Shown: in pieces, positions 33,404 to 45,300 of the stretch
Position numbering within the stretch: the first letter of the stretch is position 1
Layout: the number at the start of each line of letters is the position of its first letter
Source: Neostapfia colusana
Lineage: Eukaryota > Streptophyta > Magnoliopsida > Poales > Poaceae
Length of the DNA: 64,000 nucleotides
Assembly: GCA_030760725.1 (NCBI GenBank)
Contig: JASWHV010000003.1
Coordinates: forward strand, 60,345,264-60,409,263
Direction of reading: 5' to 3'
Position numbers and translations under genes: made by a program
Notes under the pieces: generated by a model
The model's input: the letters and a program-made list of their open reading frames with translations, nothing else
Told to the model about the DNA's origin: nothing
Database searches by the model: none

Positions 33404-34880
33404 GTGTATCACTATTTGCAGCTTTCAGTTTTCTTCTCTATGGAGGAAGGTAACATTTTCTTGGCTGTGCCACAGCCTTATGAAATTTGAAACTTGAAAC
33501 AGTTATTTGTGCTCTGTAATGGGTGCCACACGTGCAACATCATGGTATTGTATTACTATGCATTAGCCTAATAAAATATAGTTAACGAGTATTGGATTGG
33601 TTTGGCACTGAAATGTTGTGAACTATTATATACACTCCATGCCAACTATTACAAGAAGTTTGAGGATATGTAGCAGCTATTTTGTATATACGTACTCATT
33701 GGCATGATATGATGCTTGCTAAGATCTTAGCAGTACTCAACTTCTACCCTGACTCTGTATAACCTGATTTCTAGGCGCATCCTGTCATTCTGGTGCATAC
33801 ATATGTATAGCCCATGACTGATATAGTACCTGATGTTCTATCTGTTTCTGCAGGTTATTCCTGATGTTGCAGCGTTTCCCTGTAGAATCAAAAGGAAGGC
33901 GCAAGAAACTGCAGGAGGTACGCCTTTATGTTCTACCAGAATGGGCTTTTAGATGTTTCTTTACAAAAATGATATTGTAGTGCTGTGTATGCTTGTATGA
34001 ATGCAGGTTGGCTATGTGACTACTATCTGCTTTTCTTGCTTCTTGATCAGATGTGTCATGGTAAGCGTTTTAGCTTCACTTAGTCTGATATGAATAATTT
34101 AGGTTGGTACTAGGTAGGGTAGAGGAACCCGCTGATGACTTGGTGTTATCTTGCAGATGTGCCTTAATGCGTTTGATAAAGCAGCAGATCTTGATGTTCT
34201 GAACCATCCAATTCTGAATTTCTTCTATTACCTGGTATGTTTTTATTTAATTATGCTGTCTAGTGTTTACATTGTGATGCAATTTAGATTTTGCAGTTTA
34301 ACTTGCATCAGTATGCAGGGTTTCACTATGACTGTTCTGTATCTAGATGTTGAGATATGGACATATTGTAGTCATTTCAACGATTGCAATTGTGAAATAG
34401 TTCTGTAATCATCTTTTCACAAAGCATACTCTATGACAGATACCCAGCAGTACCTAGAATTTGGAGTGCATGCTCTCTTCAGTTGTGCATTGCTTGGTTT
34501 CACTATCGAATAATTTTTGAAGAGTGTAGAATTTATTTACCACTTATTATAGACTTGGCAGTGCATGGCTAGGCAACTGAGTTCGATGTTGAGGCTGGTT
34601 ACTTGAACTAACCAATGTCAGCAGCGAAAAAAAAAGACAGAGAGAGCACTTTGGATGGAGCAAAATGTCCAAATACCATGTGACATTTCTGAAACATCTT
34701 ATACACAAGTGCAGTTGCCTTCATGCCCGTCATGAGCCAAGCAATTCTTCTCTCATTGACTGATCGATTTCTACTACATTGTTTCAGCTGGTTGAGATTG
34801 TACCTTCAGCCCTGGTGCTCTTCATTCTACGGAAACTGCCACCAAAACGTGGGATCACACAGTATCACCCGATCCATTAG
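33404..34880 (+). CDS. TOM1-like: TOM1/TOM3-like (tobamovirus multiplication protein) gene, last five exons
   Basis: A host gene with exons 33404-33449, 33854-33917, 34007-34060, 34157-34234 and 34788-34880. All introns have GT-AG ends and phases agree. Joined, the exons read VSLFAAFSFLLYGGR, then an FLMLQRFPVESKGRRKK block, VGYVTTICFSCFLIR, a region ending HPILNFFYYL, and a C-terminus with LPPKRGITQYHPIH and stop TAG at 34878-34880. This is the conserved C-terminal third of the plant TOM1/TOM3 family, multi-pass tonoplast proteins that tobamoviruses use for RNA replication; their own cell role is poorly known. Upstream exons are not in the window. They could lie left of base 1 if the transposon nest sits in an intron, or they may be lost. 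The exons have no stop or frameshift. Confidence 0.87.
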
Positions 34881-35481
34881 AGGCACCCCTGGCGGAAACA
34901 GGCAAATGTTTTCTCATGAATAGTCGGTACAGCTTGGTTGGTAAATACAGAAAGGCAATGTGAAAAGCACCACACTTAATTTTCAAGCTTGTGCAACTTT
35001 TAGCCTTTAGAATCTCAGGTTGCTAGTGTGTAAAAATGCAGTCTGATGCCAGTTTAGAAAAGTTTACGGAACCAGAGGGATTTTTTTCTTTTCACCTGAG
35101 AAATTTAACTATCGCAGGAATCAGCTTATCCAAATTATAAGTGAATCCTTGGCCTGATGGTTTCCATACAAGAACTGGAGCCTTTGAGTTTGTTTCGATC
35201 TTGTAAATTGAGGGTACCAAAAGAGAAAAATATCGAGAGCACCAGCAGCAGGAGGCTTGAGAATATAAAAACAGGAATCCTATCTTCCAGTCGCTTAGAC
35301 CGGTAGCACTGCGGTACGCGATGAGCTTTGGGACGCCCGGGTTGGCACGGGTCTCGCTGGCTCGGTCCGCACCGGCGTGTGGGGAGCCACCGCACGCTAC
35401 AGCGATCCGCCGGTGGGGGCGCACGGGGAATGGAAGCGGAATGGCAAATTTGTAATTTTTTAAATGAATGCATATACAATG
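34881..35481. other. TOM1-like 3' flank, with an unassigned minus-strand frame
   Basis: The first ~200 bases are probably 3' UTR; no clear AATAAA signal was seen. On the minus strand two overlapping frames (35424-35092 and 35479-35135) cover a GC-rich then AT-rich stretch. One includes a hydrophobic run (VFIFSSLLLLVLSIFF). I do not recognise either. They could be a broken exon or chance. Confidence 0.35.
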
Positions 35482-38400
35482 TGTAAAGGTTCTAAAAATA
35501 TGAATGCAAAGAAACTAAAGTTTGAACAACTATTTAGTTTCATGTGTACGAAAATTGAGACTTGTTTAAATTTTCCACATGTGATGATATACATGAATGT
35601 CCCACCACACTATCAAAGGATTATTTGAGTGCTTGGGACAAAGTTAATTTAAAACCCATGTGTAAGTTTTTATGTGCAAGAGAAAGTTTAAATTCAGTTT
35701 AAGAACTCAATTTGTTCAATTCAAATTTCAAATGAGGGCAACATAATAGAAATGCAAATTGTTGTGTTAAAGATCCCATTTGCTGTAGCTAAATTAAAAC
35801 TCAGTTTCATATTTGAACACCTCAGGTCTAAATTAATGGGGATGCAAAGTTTTATGAATTTTGGAGATGTTTTGCTACCCATTTCCCAAAAGGGCTTTAA
35901 ATTGCATAGTAATTCGAATACCAATTTCAATTTAGATAAAACTTGCTCAATTATCCAAATAAATTTGAGATTGTGGCCCCACACAATTGAATTTAGTCAT
36001 TTGCCAGATTTGGGAGATATTTTATAGGGATAAGGAGAAGCTGACTTATGGGACCCACTGGTCAGCCACAGTGTACAAAAGATCAGGGAGTCTTAAGTCT
36101 TTGTTTTTCCACTCGAAGCAACCGAGGGATCACCGGGCGCCACCGAGACAAGCCGAGGGATACCTCCTCGCCGTTTCCCCTCAAGCTGGCGACCTGCTTC
36201 TCGCCCTTATCACCTCTCTGCGGAACCATTTTGCCACAACACCGAAGTTCAGTGCTCTGTTTCTCCCCTCGAGCAAGAACCGAGTAGAGACATCGCCGCC
36301 GCCTTGGATCGCCCGGGAGCCGGCTGTTCTAACGCGAACAAAGGCCTATGAGTAGCAAAACGGCACAGGTCCGCCTTGGATCGCCCGGGAGCCGGCTGTT
36401 CTCACGCGAACAAAGGCCTATGAGTAGCAAAACGGCACAGGTCCATAATCCTCTACTACCTCGACACACCACCGAGCGGTGATCAGCCTCCCTCACCCGA
36501 GAGCGTAGCTTCATCGCGGCGACCGCACGAAACCGAGATGTCGGGCGCATGATGAGAGCCACCTTAGAGCCATCCCTGAGCTTTTGTGCGTCCACGTCGA
36601 GCATCACCGTGACCCACTGGTGCTATAGAGCCAATCGACCGAGCTTTTGGCGGACTAGAAGAGGCGGGCGATGTCGCCGGAGTTAAACCGAGCCGCCGCA
36701 CCGTTGCTAGCCATGGTAGGGTCGTCGCCGGCGTGGGGCGACCTTCCCAACATGTTCCTCGTGTCGGTTGAGGGGCTGGCAGCGATTTTAGGGCTTTGAT
36801 ATGGCCGGGGAAGCGAGCTCCGATGTGCTCCGGTGAGGGGACGGCGCGGGTGCGCGCGGAAGCGGGAGGTAGGAGATGACCTCGCGGGCCCACGCGTCAG
36901 CCACTCTGTTGAACTGAGTTGGATTTTCTGTTGCAACGGATCAAGTGCGACAATGCGCAAAAGACTCTGTGGCCCCGTGTGTCGATGTCCCTGGTGGCGC
37001 CACGTCGCCATGGGCCCGCTGTCAGGGTTTTGAAAATTTCCCGGATTAAATTGAATTGCAGATTTCATTCAAACTTTGGAAGAGCATAACTTTTGCTAGG
37101 AAACTCTTAATTAGGTGATTTAAATTGGGTTAGGTTCAAATTAAAAAAACTATATCAAAATGTGCAACCCAATTTGTATGAAAGTCAATAATAAATTCTG
37201 GAAAATTCTTTGAAATTTTTCAGTAAAAGAATTTTAGAGGGAGTTTGGTTCATCCAAAATTCCTAACTTTTGACATAATATTTCGTAGGATATTATTGAA
37301 CTCTTATAAAATTTTCAGCTCATTTAGAGTTGATTTGAGTAGGAGAATTCAGATTACAGTTTGCTGTGTTCAAATGAATACAAAAACTTTTCAGAAAAAA
37401 GTCCCAAACTTGAAAAATCAGTTCTGGGCAATTCTTAGCTCCAAAAATCTCAGAAAAATTCATGCATACATTATGAACTATATTTAAAATTTTAGTTCAC
37501 TTGGTGTTGCATGAACATGTAAGTTACTTCAGAATTAATTCCTTTTTGCTTAATTTATTAGGGAATTGTTCTGGAAAAACTACTCAATGAAAAATCTTTA
37601 ATTTTGGTCCAGAATACTTCCTTGTGATAAGGAACTCACATGAAAAATTTTAGCTAATGTTGAGCTCTGGATCATGACTTTTCAATATACTTTGCTTAGA
37701 TAGAAATGCCATAATCAGGAGAAACACTTAGCACTTGATCCCAATGACTAAACCCAACTCCACCCACTAGCACCAGTTCCACTTTAAATTTTTAAACAGA
37801 GTTTTAGTTTTTAACTTGTCATTAGACCTTGATAGCAAAATCTTTACAACTAAATACATGTGCATTTCATATTGTATAGTCATCGACGTGAAACATTGTG
37901 AAGCAAAAGGGAGTTGGATCAAAGAGTAAGGTGATCAAGTGATCAAGCCTCAAGTGATCGACAACCCTAACTGAATTAGATATCTTTAGTCACCTGCAAA
38001 ACAGGCAAACCCCGGTTTACATTCAAGCAAGTTTTTATAAAGCTTTTCATTTATAGTACTATAGTTATGACATTATGATTGCATTAGGTCTAGATGATAT
38101 TGAAACCCAATTGCATGACCAGATTTAACGCAAGAGAGAATGGGTAGATTAACACCTGGTCTGAGTGGAATTAGGCTACGCTAAATGTTACTTTGGAAGG
38201 ACCGGTAAAAGTCGAGTAGTTGGAATCACTTGCGAGTTTAGGGCTTGGTTTCATCGGAACGGGTTATGAATAGAATCATTGAAGAAAATTCACAAGTGAG
38301 AAATCGAGACCAGTCAGGGATGTAGAGATGCAGCAGGACGAGGTCCGTGCGTGCATAGCCCTAGCCTGTGTCGGTTAAGGTTCGTCCGTACTTGGCCCTG

Positions 38401-39466
38401 TTGGATAAGTTTGAGTTGTGTACCGAGCGCATACTGGCTATAGGGGACCCAGGAAACCGATGTACCTCGTGAGATACATATTGGAACTTTTCAGATCGGC
38501 TTAGGATTTTGGCGTCAGTACAGCAGGAGGTAGCTCGCTCAAGAACATATCACTGTGGGTATGTGCCTTGAGGGAGCTTGTTGTTCGGGTTGATGGGACC
38601 GCATACGGTGTGGATGAACATTGGGAAGGTGGTTGCGTACAACATCGGTCGAGGTTGTTGCCAGCAACTCGGAGATGGGTGTACGTGTTGTGCAGTCCGG
38701 GCGTGTCCTGGTTCGAATCACCGTCGCTCACGGTTATAGAGCATACCTGGACACTGAGTCTTGACGTAGTAAGAACTGAAGTGAATTACTATGAATTGAT
38801 AAGGCCGGTACTCTAAACTGTATTGCAACCATGTTTGAATTGGAGATAGTGCCAATTAAGTTTAATTCACCTTGTGCAAGAAGCATCGTAACAAAGTGTT
38901 TCTTGTTTGATTGTGGAGTTGCGATGTTGCTCGGCTCAAGGTCTTCAAAATGAGGCTTTAAAATCTGAAAGTTGGAGATCAACTGTAGGCGAGTCCTTTA
39001 TGCAAATTTCAACTACCATACTCATTCCTTTGTGCATGTAGAGTTTTCTGTTTAGAGGAGAAGGATCAGTCTTGCCAAGCCTATTTGCTCACACTTTCTA
39101 TATGAGCGGTTTTGCAGGTTAACATCGATGCTTATGAGGAGGTTGTCTGGTGAGAATCAGAGATATCCGATTCATTTAACACATGGAGATCCAGCCGCTG
39201 CAGTATGTCTTCGTGTTGCTAGCGAGAAGAGTTTGCGGGTTGGACATCTTCTCGAGTGCTTAGTATATATTAAACGTGAGATGAATATAGTCTTCCGCTG
39301 TAGCTTATTTGATGTAAATTATTTACAAAGTATATTGTAAGCTCCCACATTTGTTTTATGTGATACGGCTTTCTTATATGTCTGCTGTTGGGTGCCGCAT
39401 TGCACGACACCGCCCAATGCGATTCCCAGGCGAGCAACACAACCTGTGATGGGGTGGGCCCTCACA
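35482..39466 (+). repeat. Solo LTR D (B family, plus orientation, ~3985 bp)
   Basis: It starts TGTAAAGG and ends CTCACA. Flanking pentamers are CAATG (35477-35481) and TAATG (39467-39471), a target duplication with one transition. It aligns with reverse-oriented LTR B throughout: the start at 35482 matches 32341 and the middle at 37090-37200 matches 14480-14370. The end hairpin near 39390 matches 12157-12187. No internal domain is adjacent. It contains a 72-bp tandem duplication at 36301-36444. Open frames inside it are short and unsupported. Confidence 0.8.
36301..36444 (+). repeat. 72-bp tandem duplication inside solo LTR D
   Basis: Units 36301-36372 and 36373-36444 differ at one base (CTAACGCG against CTCACGCG). 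LTR B has no clear equivalent, so the duplication is specific to this copy. Confidence 0.85.
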
Positions 39467-39699
39467 TAATGCGTTTATCAATTTTACTTTGATGCAGATA
39501 TGAGATAAAATCATAACATCTGACTTACATGTGTAACATTGACTAAGTTGCTCTATTTGTAACCTAGTAATCATTGTTTCTTCACTTTGAAGTATTTAAT
39601 TATTTGTATTCGTATTTTTGAAGATTGCACATAATTATTATAATTGCTTTCTATTGTTATTTTGATTTACATGTATGAACACAAGATTAAAATGATATA
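39467..39699. other. AT-rich spacer
   Basis: Between solo LTR D and the Tat-like LTR fragment. I see no gene or repeat in it. Confidence 0.4.
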
Positions 39700-40153
39700 T
39701 GTTGGTATCTTGTAGACCGGGTACCGTAGTGGGTAAAAGACAGCCTGGGCCCCACCTCCCTGCTGAGGCGGGCCCGAGCGTAAGCCACGTGCCCTTGGCC
39801 CCATGGTCAGCCCTGAGGCTGCCACGTGCGCTTGAGCTTCGGAGCTGACACGTGCCCTGAGCTCTGGTCCAAGCCTCCCCGCTGAGGTAAGGTCCGGGGC
39901 TGCCACGTGTCCCTGGCTCCGAGCCACCTCCCCGCGGAGGACAGCACCGGGGCTGACACGTGCCCTGGGCTCCGGCCTAAGCCTGCCCACTGAGGCGAGG
40001 TCCGGGACTGCCGCGTGTCCCCTGGCTCCGAGCCGCCTGCCCGCTGACGGCAGCTCCGGTGCTGACACGTGCCCTGAGCTCCGGTCCGAGCCTCCCCACT
40101 GAGGTGAGGTCCGGAGCTGCCACGTGTCCCCTGGTTCTGAGCTGCTTCCTCGC
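39700..40153 (+). repeat. Tat-like Gypsy LTR fragment with ACGTG-bearing tandem repeats
   Basis: It begins TGTTGGTATC, resembling the start of R's LTR (TGTCGGTACC). It consists of diverged ~70-bp units that each contain GACACGTGCC or GCCACGTGTCC. It is cut off at 40153 by LTR C. GC-rich open frames on the minus strand are by-products of the repeat. Confidence 0.6.
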
Positions 40154-41545
40154 TGACACGACCCCACGGTCTTGTCGAGCCAGGATCACGCTGAGGGGTG
40201 CTGCATTGCACAGCACCGGATAACACACGTCAAAGGCACAGACCGGAAGCGAAGTTTATATTACATAAACTGGTTTATGAACATGTTTACATCAAAATAA
40301 GTCCAGTCTACACTCACGGGCGTAGACTACGCATCAAGTCCACGTTCAGCCCTTGAACGTGTCCTTGCTAGCACACACGCACACTAACTCTGCGGCGTGC
40401 ACGACTCCCACTCGACGGGGTTCCCCTCCTGGGGTTCCGTCTCCTCTTCAGGAGTCCCTTCCTCATAGAACCCTGCAAAAGCTTCAAACACAAGCAGTGA
40501 GCACGAAGGCTCAGCAAGTCTGACCCGTCTCACAAAAACATGGAACTTCTACGTGAGGGGTGATGGGTACATGAGGTAAAATCATTTGCAAAGGACTCGC
40601 CTAATTAGTGGAACCTTACTTTCAAGTTTTAGCAGCAGGTTGTGGAGAACCTTACGCTAAGGCACATGAGAGAGCCGCAATGAAACAAGAAACGCATTTC
40701 TCTCATGTACTTTGCCCAAAGTTGAAAAGAACTTTAGTTAGCTCTAAACTACAGCAAATCATTAGCAATCAAGTCCATCTTTCAATCACCAACATTTTAA
40801 CATGCAACTAGCCTGTTCTTTCTACGTCACAGTACAGTGAACAAGTGGTACTCACTGACCGCGAGGGACGGCCATTATAATCGATTTACACTTGCAGGGT
40901 TACCCGAATAACCCGTCACGTACGCCCGTACTCGATGTTGCCTACAACAACCATCACGGACGCCGTACGCAACCACCTTTCACCCGTCAGCCACATATTG
41001 AACCGGTCCCATCGTCCCGAGCAAGAGGTCTCTGCACGCGCATCTCAGTGCCGCCAGCCGATTTACACCTCGAGCTCTCAACCTACCCTCTGAACGACGG
41101 ACAATGCCTCAATACCTAGCTACCCGAGTTAAACATTGGTTTCCCGGTTCCCATATAGCCGGTAGGTCTTCAGTACTGTTCTAGCTTGTTCAACAGGCCC
41201 GCACACGGCTCGGTCCTCAATCGACACAAGCGGAGCTACAGCACACAGGCCCCAAAGTCTTGCTGCCCTTTCTCTCCGCTCGGTCTCATCTTTCTTGCCA
41301 TGTGTAACATGTGCTATTTCTACCCGAGTCGAGTGCCTCTAGCCTATGCTCGCGAGTAGTTCCAACTACTCGACTTGTACCAAATCCTACAGTATCTTAG
41401 CATTGCAGTAGCTAACGGGGTTTGCAATCCTAAACCCAACCCATGGTTTTCTTGTCTATGCGGTTGGGTTTTCAAACAAGACTCTAATGCAAAGAATAAA
41501 GTAGCCAAGTATGTGCTCAAAACAATAAAAACTTGTAAAAAGGTT
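40154..41545 (-). repeat. LTR C (B family, minus orientation), left part
   Basis: It starts TGACACGACC, as LTR B starts TGACACGGCC at 12097, and follows LTR B's sequence plan. It stops at AGGTT (41541-41545), where R inserted. It continues at 62875-64000 and off the window. It has no coding content. Confidence 0.75.
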
Positions 41546-42636
41546 TGTCGGTACCCTCAATACCGGGTACCCCCGCGCACAGCGTAAAACTTCCTAAGGA
41601 CCTCGCTCCCTCTGCAGGGGCGAGGTTTGAAGGCGCCACGTGTCCAGCGGGGCCGGAGCTCCCCTCCCCACGGAGGATAGCTCCGAGCCTGCCACGTGGC
41701 CCAGGAGGCCGGACCTCACCCCCTCCGCAAGGGCGAGCTCCGAAGGCGCCACGTGTCCGGCGGGGCCGGGGCTCTCCTCTCCTCAAAGGATAGCTCCGAG
41801 CCTGCCGCGTGGCCCGGAAGACCGGACCTCGCCCCCTCCGCGGGGGTGAGCTCCGAAGGCTCCACGTGTCCAGCGGAGCCGGAGCCCCCCCCCTCCTCAG
41901 AGGAGAGCTCCGGGTCCGACACGTGGCCAGTAGAGCAGTGCTGCCGCCCGGCGCAGTAGGCAGTAGGAGTAAAGGCGCGCCATGCCTTTACCGTACAAAG
42001 CATTCAAGACCCGCGCCTTCCCAAGATGCGAAGACGCGGAGCACACCTCTGTCAGGTGCCGTTGCGCCCAGTCGCATCGCAGACTGGCGCGTAGTGTCAG
42101 AACCTGCCAGCCAATAAATACAGCGACAAGACATCCCCTGCCGCCCGCGCCGTCATCAACCACTATGACTAGCATTGCGGCATGGGCAGGGCGGCAGGAC
42201 GAAGAGTCGGAAGCCTTCGCCAGAGAAAACTACCGACATAATTGCGGATACGATAGTCGGCAGGAAATCTCCCCGGGACCACCTGTCGGGTCCCGGGCCC
42301 CCCTTGTAAGCCGCACGAGCCTTGGACTATAAAAGGCTCGGGTAGGCAACGTTAGCAAGGGTTCGCACTCCAGCAACTCACACGCTAGGCATAACTCATC
42401 CTCAAGCTCAGGACTCCGGTTCTGAGCAACAAGCAATACAGCGAGCACCTCAGCTCACCGTGGACGTAGGGTTTTACGCTTCGGCGGCCCGAACCACGTA
42501 AAACTCGCCGTGTCAAGCTCCTCCTTAACTCGTCCCTACGCTTAAGCTCTCCGCAAGTGACTAGCCCCTCCGAAAAAGAACCTCCATGGGCTGCCCAGAG
42601 CAGGTCTGGGGGAAGTGTCGACCACACACTTCGACA
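41546..42636 (+). repeat. R 5' LTR (1091 bp) with ACGTG repeats and TATA box
   Basis: It starts TGTCGGTACC and ends TTCGACA. The first ~400 bases contain repeats of ~60-65 bp, each with a CACGTG or ACGTGTC core (about 41635-41930). A TATAAAA box lies at 42328-42334. The sum of the 3' LTR pieces (1092 bp) matches its length. Confidence 0.9.
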
Positions 42637-42638
42637 TT

Positions 42639-42658
42639 TGGCGCGCCAGGTAGGGGGC
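42639..42658 (+). promoter_or_regulatory. R primer binding site region
   Basis: TGGCGCGCCAGGTAGGGGG follows the LTR end directly. It is unlike the Met-tRNA sites of the other elements here and is of the TGGCGC type used by Tat-like Gypsy elements. The tRNA is not identified. Confidence 0.55.
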
Positions 42659-42665
42659 TTTTCCC

Positions 42666-44050
42666 TTGCGCGACGAGTTTCTGCCGACGAAGATGAGCAA
42701 GCTTCCTTCAGCGGCAAGCTCTCCTCCCCCGCGTTCACGGCGAACCGTGACCAGCGGGGAATACGTGTCGACGCACTCAGGACGGAGTGTGCCGACGCAA
42801 GCTGGAAGCCAGCAGCCGACTCCGGCAATGCAGACTCCAGCTAGCGTGAGATCTTCCGCAGCGCTGAGCGTACCCCACGGGGGTGCGCTAGCTGCAGCAA
42901 GAGCGCTACTGCGCAATCCACCTGCTGGGGACGCACCCAATTCAGCGACCCAGCAGTGGATTCGCGAGGTAGACCGTCTCGTCGTCGCCGCCGCAAACCC
43001 TCAACTTCAGCGGGGACGACGCTCCAGCCAACCGGCTGTGTCGCTGACGCGCACGCCGACGGTTGACGGACAGACGGCGGATTCCAGCTCCACCAGGCTT
43101 CCGTCGACGGACCTGAGGACAGAGCTGGAATGGTGCCACTTGGGCCAAGATGCCCGGGTGTACCTCGAGCGACGACGAGAAAGGCGTCGCAACCAAGAGG
43201 CTGGCGACAACATGACGTCGGCCTCGACCCAATCTGAGGAGCAGACCTTCGCCACGCTATCTCTGCCCCAGGCATACGCCGCGCAACATATGCCACAACC
43301 ATATGCCCTGCAAACGGCACCCCCGATCTATGGCGCAGCCTTGCCCATACCGGGGTACACTGTGCCAGTGGCGAACCAAGCGTTCGCGGCACCAACGCCT
43401 GCAGCAACAGGAGCAGGATGTGTGGCCCTGGCGCCCCACCTTCGCTTCGTGAGGTGGCCGCGCAAGTTTCGGCCGCACCTGCTCGAGAAGTACGACAGCA
43501 GCGTCATCCCGGCGGAGTTCCTCCAGATCTACTTCACCACTGTACTTGCCGCAGGAGGGGATGAGGCCGTCATGGCCAACTACTTCCCCGTCGCCTTGAC
43601 CGGCCCAGCCCGGTCTTGGCTCATGAACCTCCCCCAGGGTTCCATAACTTCCTGGGGAGAGCTCTGCCGGCAGTTCATCGCCAACTTCGGCAGTTCCTAC
43701 ACCCGTCCTGGCACGGAGCTTGACCTCCACGCCATCAAACAATGACCTGGGGAATCACTGCGCTCCTTCATCCAGTGGTTCTCCCAGGTACGCAACACCA
43801 TCCCCCACATCCTGAATGCATCAGCGGTGGTCGCATTCCGACAAGGTGTGAGGGACAAGAAGATGCTCGAGAAGTTGGCCACCAGGGAGGTGCAAGACAT
43901 CTCGGGGCTCTTCAGCCTGGCGGACAAGTGCGCCGGAGTAGAAGACGGGCGTCATTGGCACTCACTGCCAGCTTCCGAAGCCGGAAGACAGCTCGAAGAC
44001 GGCGAAGTTCAAGCTGAGCTCCCGACCACGTCAGACAGTCAAGAGCCAAG
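42666..44050 (+). pseudogene. R Gypsy gag with stop and 3' deletion
   Basis: The frame opens near 42666 (first clear ATG 42693, MSKLPS). The N-terminus is low-complexity Ser/Pro/Ala. The charged section RVYLERRRERRRNQEA follows near 43155. The conserved retrotransposon gag core then runs from about 43480 to 43745 (FLQIYFTTVLAAGGDEAVMANYF, LTGPARSWLMNLP, SWGELCRQFIANF). TGA at 43743-43745 falls inside it, fitting CGA to TGA. The frame resumes (PGESLRSFIQWFSQV) through FRQGVRDKKMLEKL and LADKCAG, then joins sequence that normally lies after RT, near 44000-44020. Zinc knuckle, protease and RT are missing. Confidence 0.82.
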
Positions 44051-44692
44051 CATTGTCTGACTTCGTGGCTGAATGGACGCCAACGAAGGTTGACCCAGGG
44101 GGCCACGAAGACGGTGAACCAAAGCACCGAGCTCCGGTCTTCACCGGGCCTCACTGGACGCTCTTCTTCGACGGCTCCTCGCGAAAGCAGGGGGCCGGTG
44201 CCGGCGTACTGCTTCTCATGCCATCGGGGGAGCAGTCTGGGTACATGGTGCGTCTCAATTCCAAGGCAACCAACAACTTGGCAGAGTATGAAGCACTCAT
44301 CTTTGGCCTAAAAGACAGTCCTGTCTCTGGGTGCTCGCCAGTTGTTGGCTCAGGGCGACTCCCAGCTAGTTATCAAGCAAGTTAAGGGTGAATGCCCCTG
44401 CAATGACCCACAGCTAGCTGCTTATCTACTCCTCGTGCGGATGTTGGAGAAAGACTTCCTCGCCTTGGGCCTGCGCCATGTACCGCGCGCTGGCAAGGCC
44501 GCATCTGACGACCTCTCAACGAAGGCCTCCACCGGAGCCCCTGTGCCCAAAGGAGTCTTCGAGAGGACGTTGCTGCGGCCCACAGCCCGGCCCGCCGAGC
44601 CGAGCGAAGGGGGCTGGACCAGCACCTCGAAGCTGGCGGTCCCAGCGGCCCTGCAGCCATGGATGCCGCCAAAAGATCGTAAGCGTCACTAG
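44049..44692 (+). pseudogene. R RNase H-like domain (Tat-type), one frameshift
   Basis: ALSDFVAEWTPTK marks the segment between the RT-side RNase H and the second RNase H in Tat-like elements. WTLFFDGSSRKQGAGAGVLL and NNLAEYEALIFGL follow, with the expected Asp and Glu. A +1 frameshift occurs near 44310-44340, after which QGDSQLVIKQVKGECPCNDPQL and RHVPRAGKAASDDLS continue. The stop is at 44692. Confidence 0.8.
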
Positions 44693-45300
44693 GGACTCCG
44701 TGCAACCCAGCGCTCAAGATCCAGAAGCTCAAGTAGTCCCGATGCATGGACCACGGAGGTCCGGGACTCCTTGAAGGACATCCTTCCTGATGAACATGCA
44801 TTTGCTGAACGGATTGTGCGGATGGCTAAGTGCTACGCGCTGGTATCTTTACTGGCGTGGCGCCACGGCATCCTATTGCGGTGCATAAACCAGGAGGAAG
44901 GCTGCGACTAGCTCGCAGTAGTCCACGGAGGCGAGTGCTGGGAACGCTCATCGTCCCGCACGCTGGTCGGTTAAGCCACCCGACATGGCTCCTACTGACC
45001 GAGAGCCACCTGGACACCGTCAAACCGGTTAGGAGATGCAATGCGTGCCAGGTCCACGCCAAGCAGACCCACACAACCGGTGTAGACGCGCACCCAAAGC
45101 CGTCGGGGGATACCGGATCCTCTATGTCGAGGGCCAGCCGGACTTCCCAGGGCCGGGTCACGGGAACTACCCTTCTACATGGTGTGCGGGGCCGAAGCCA
45201 TGCTTCCCCCTGAGATCGCCATGGCCCCCCCCGTGTCCGAGCGTACGACGAAGCCACGCATGACCCGCTCTGCGTGATGACATGGCGCTCCGACGCTACC
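44693..45300 (+). pseudogene. R integrase remnants
   Basis: Short pieces in changing frames: a zinc-finger-like RRCNACQVHAKQTHT near 45028-45075 and a C-terminal FYMVCGAEAMLPPEIA near 45172-45222. The catalytic core between them is deleted. Several stops are present. Confidence 0.65.

Noticed and set aside
39667..40228. Minus-strand frames of 130-170 codons
   Set aside because: They are generated by the ACGTG-bearing tandem repeats in three overlapping frames and have no domain.
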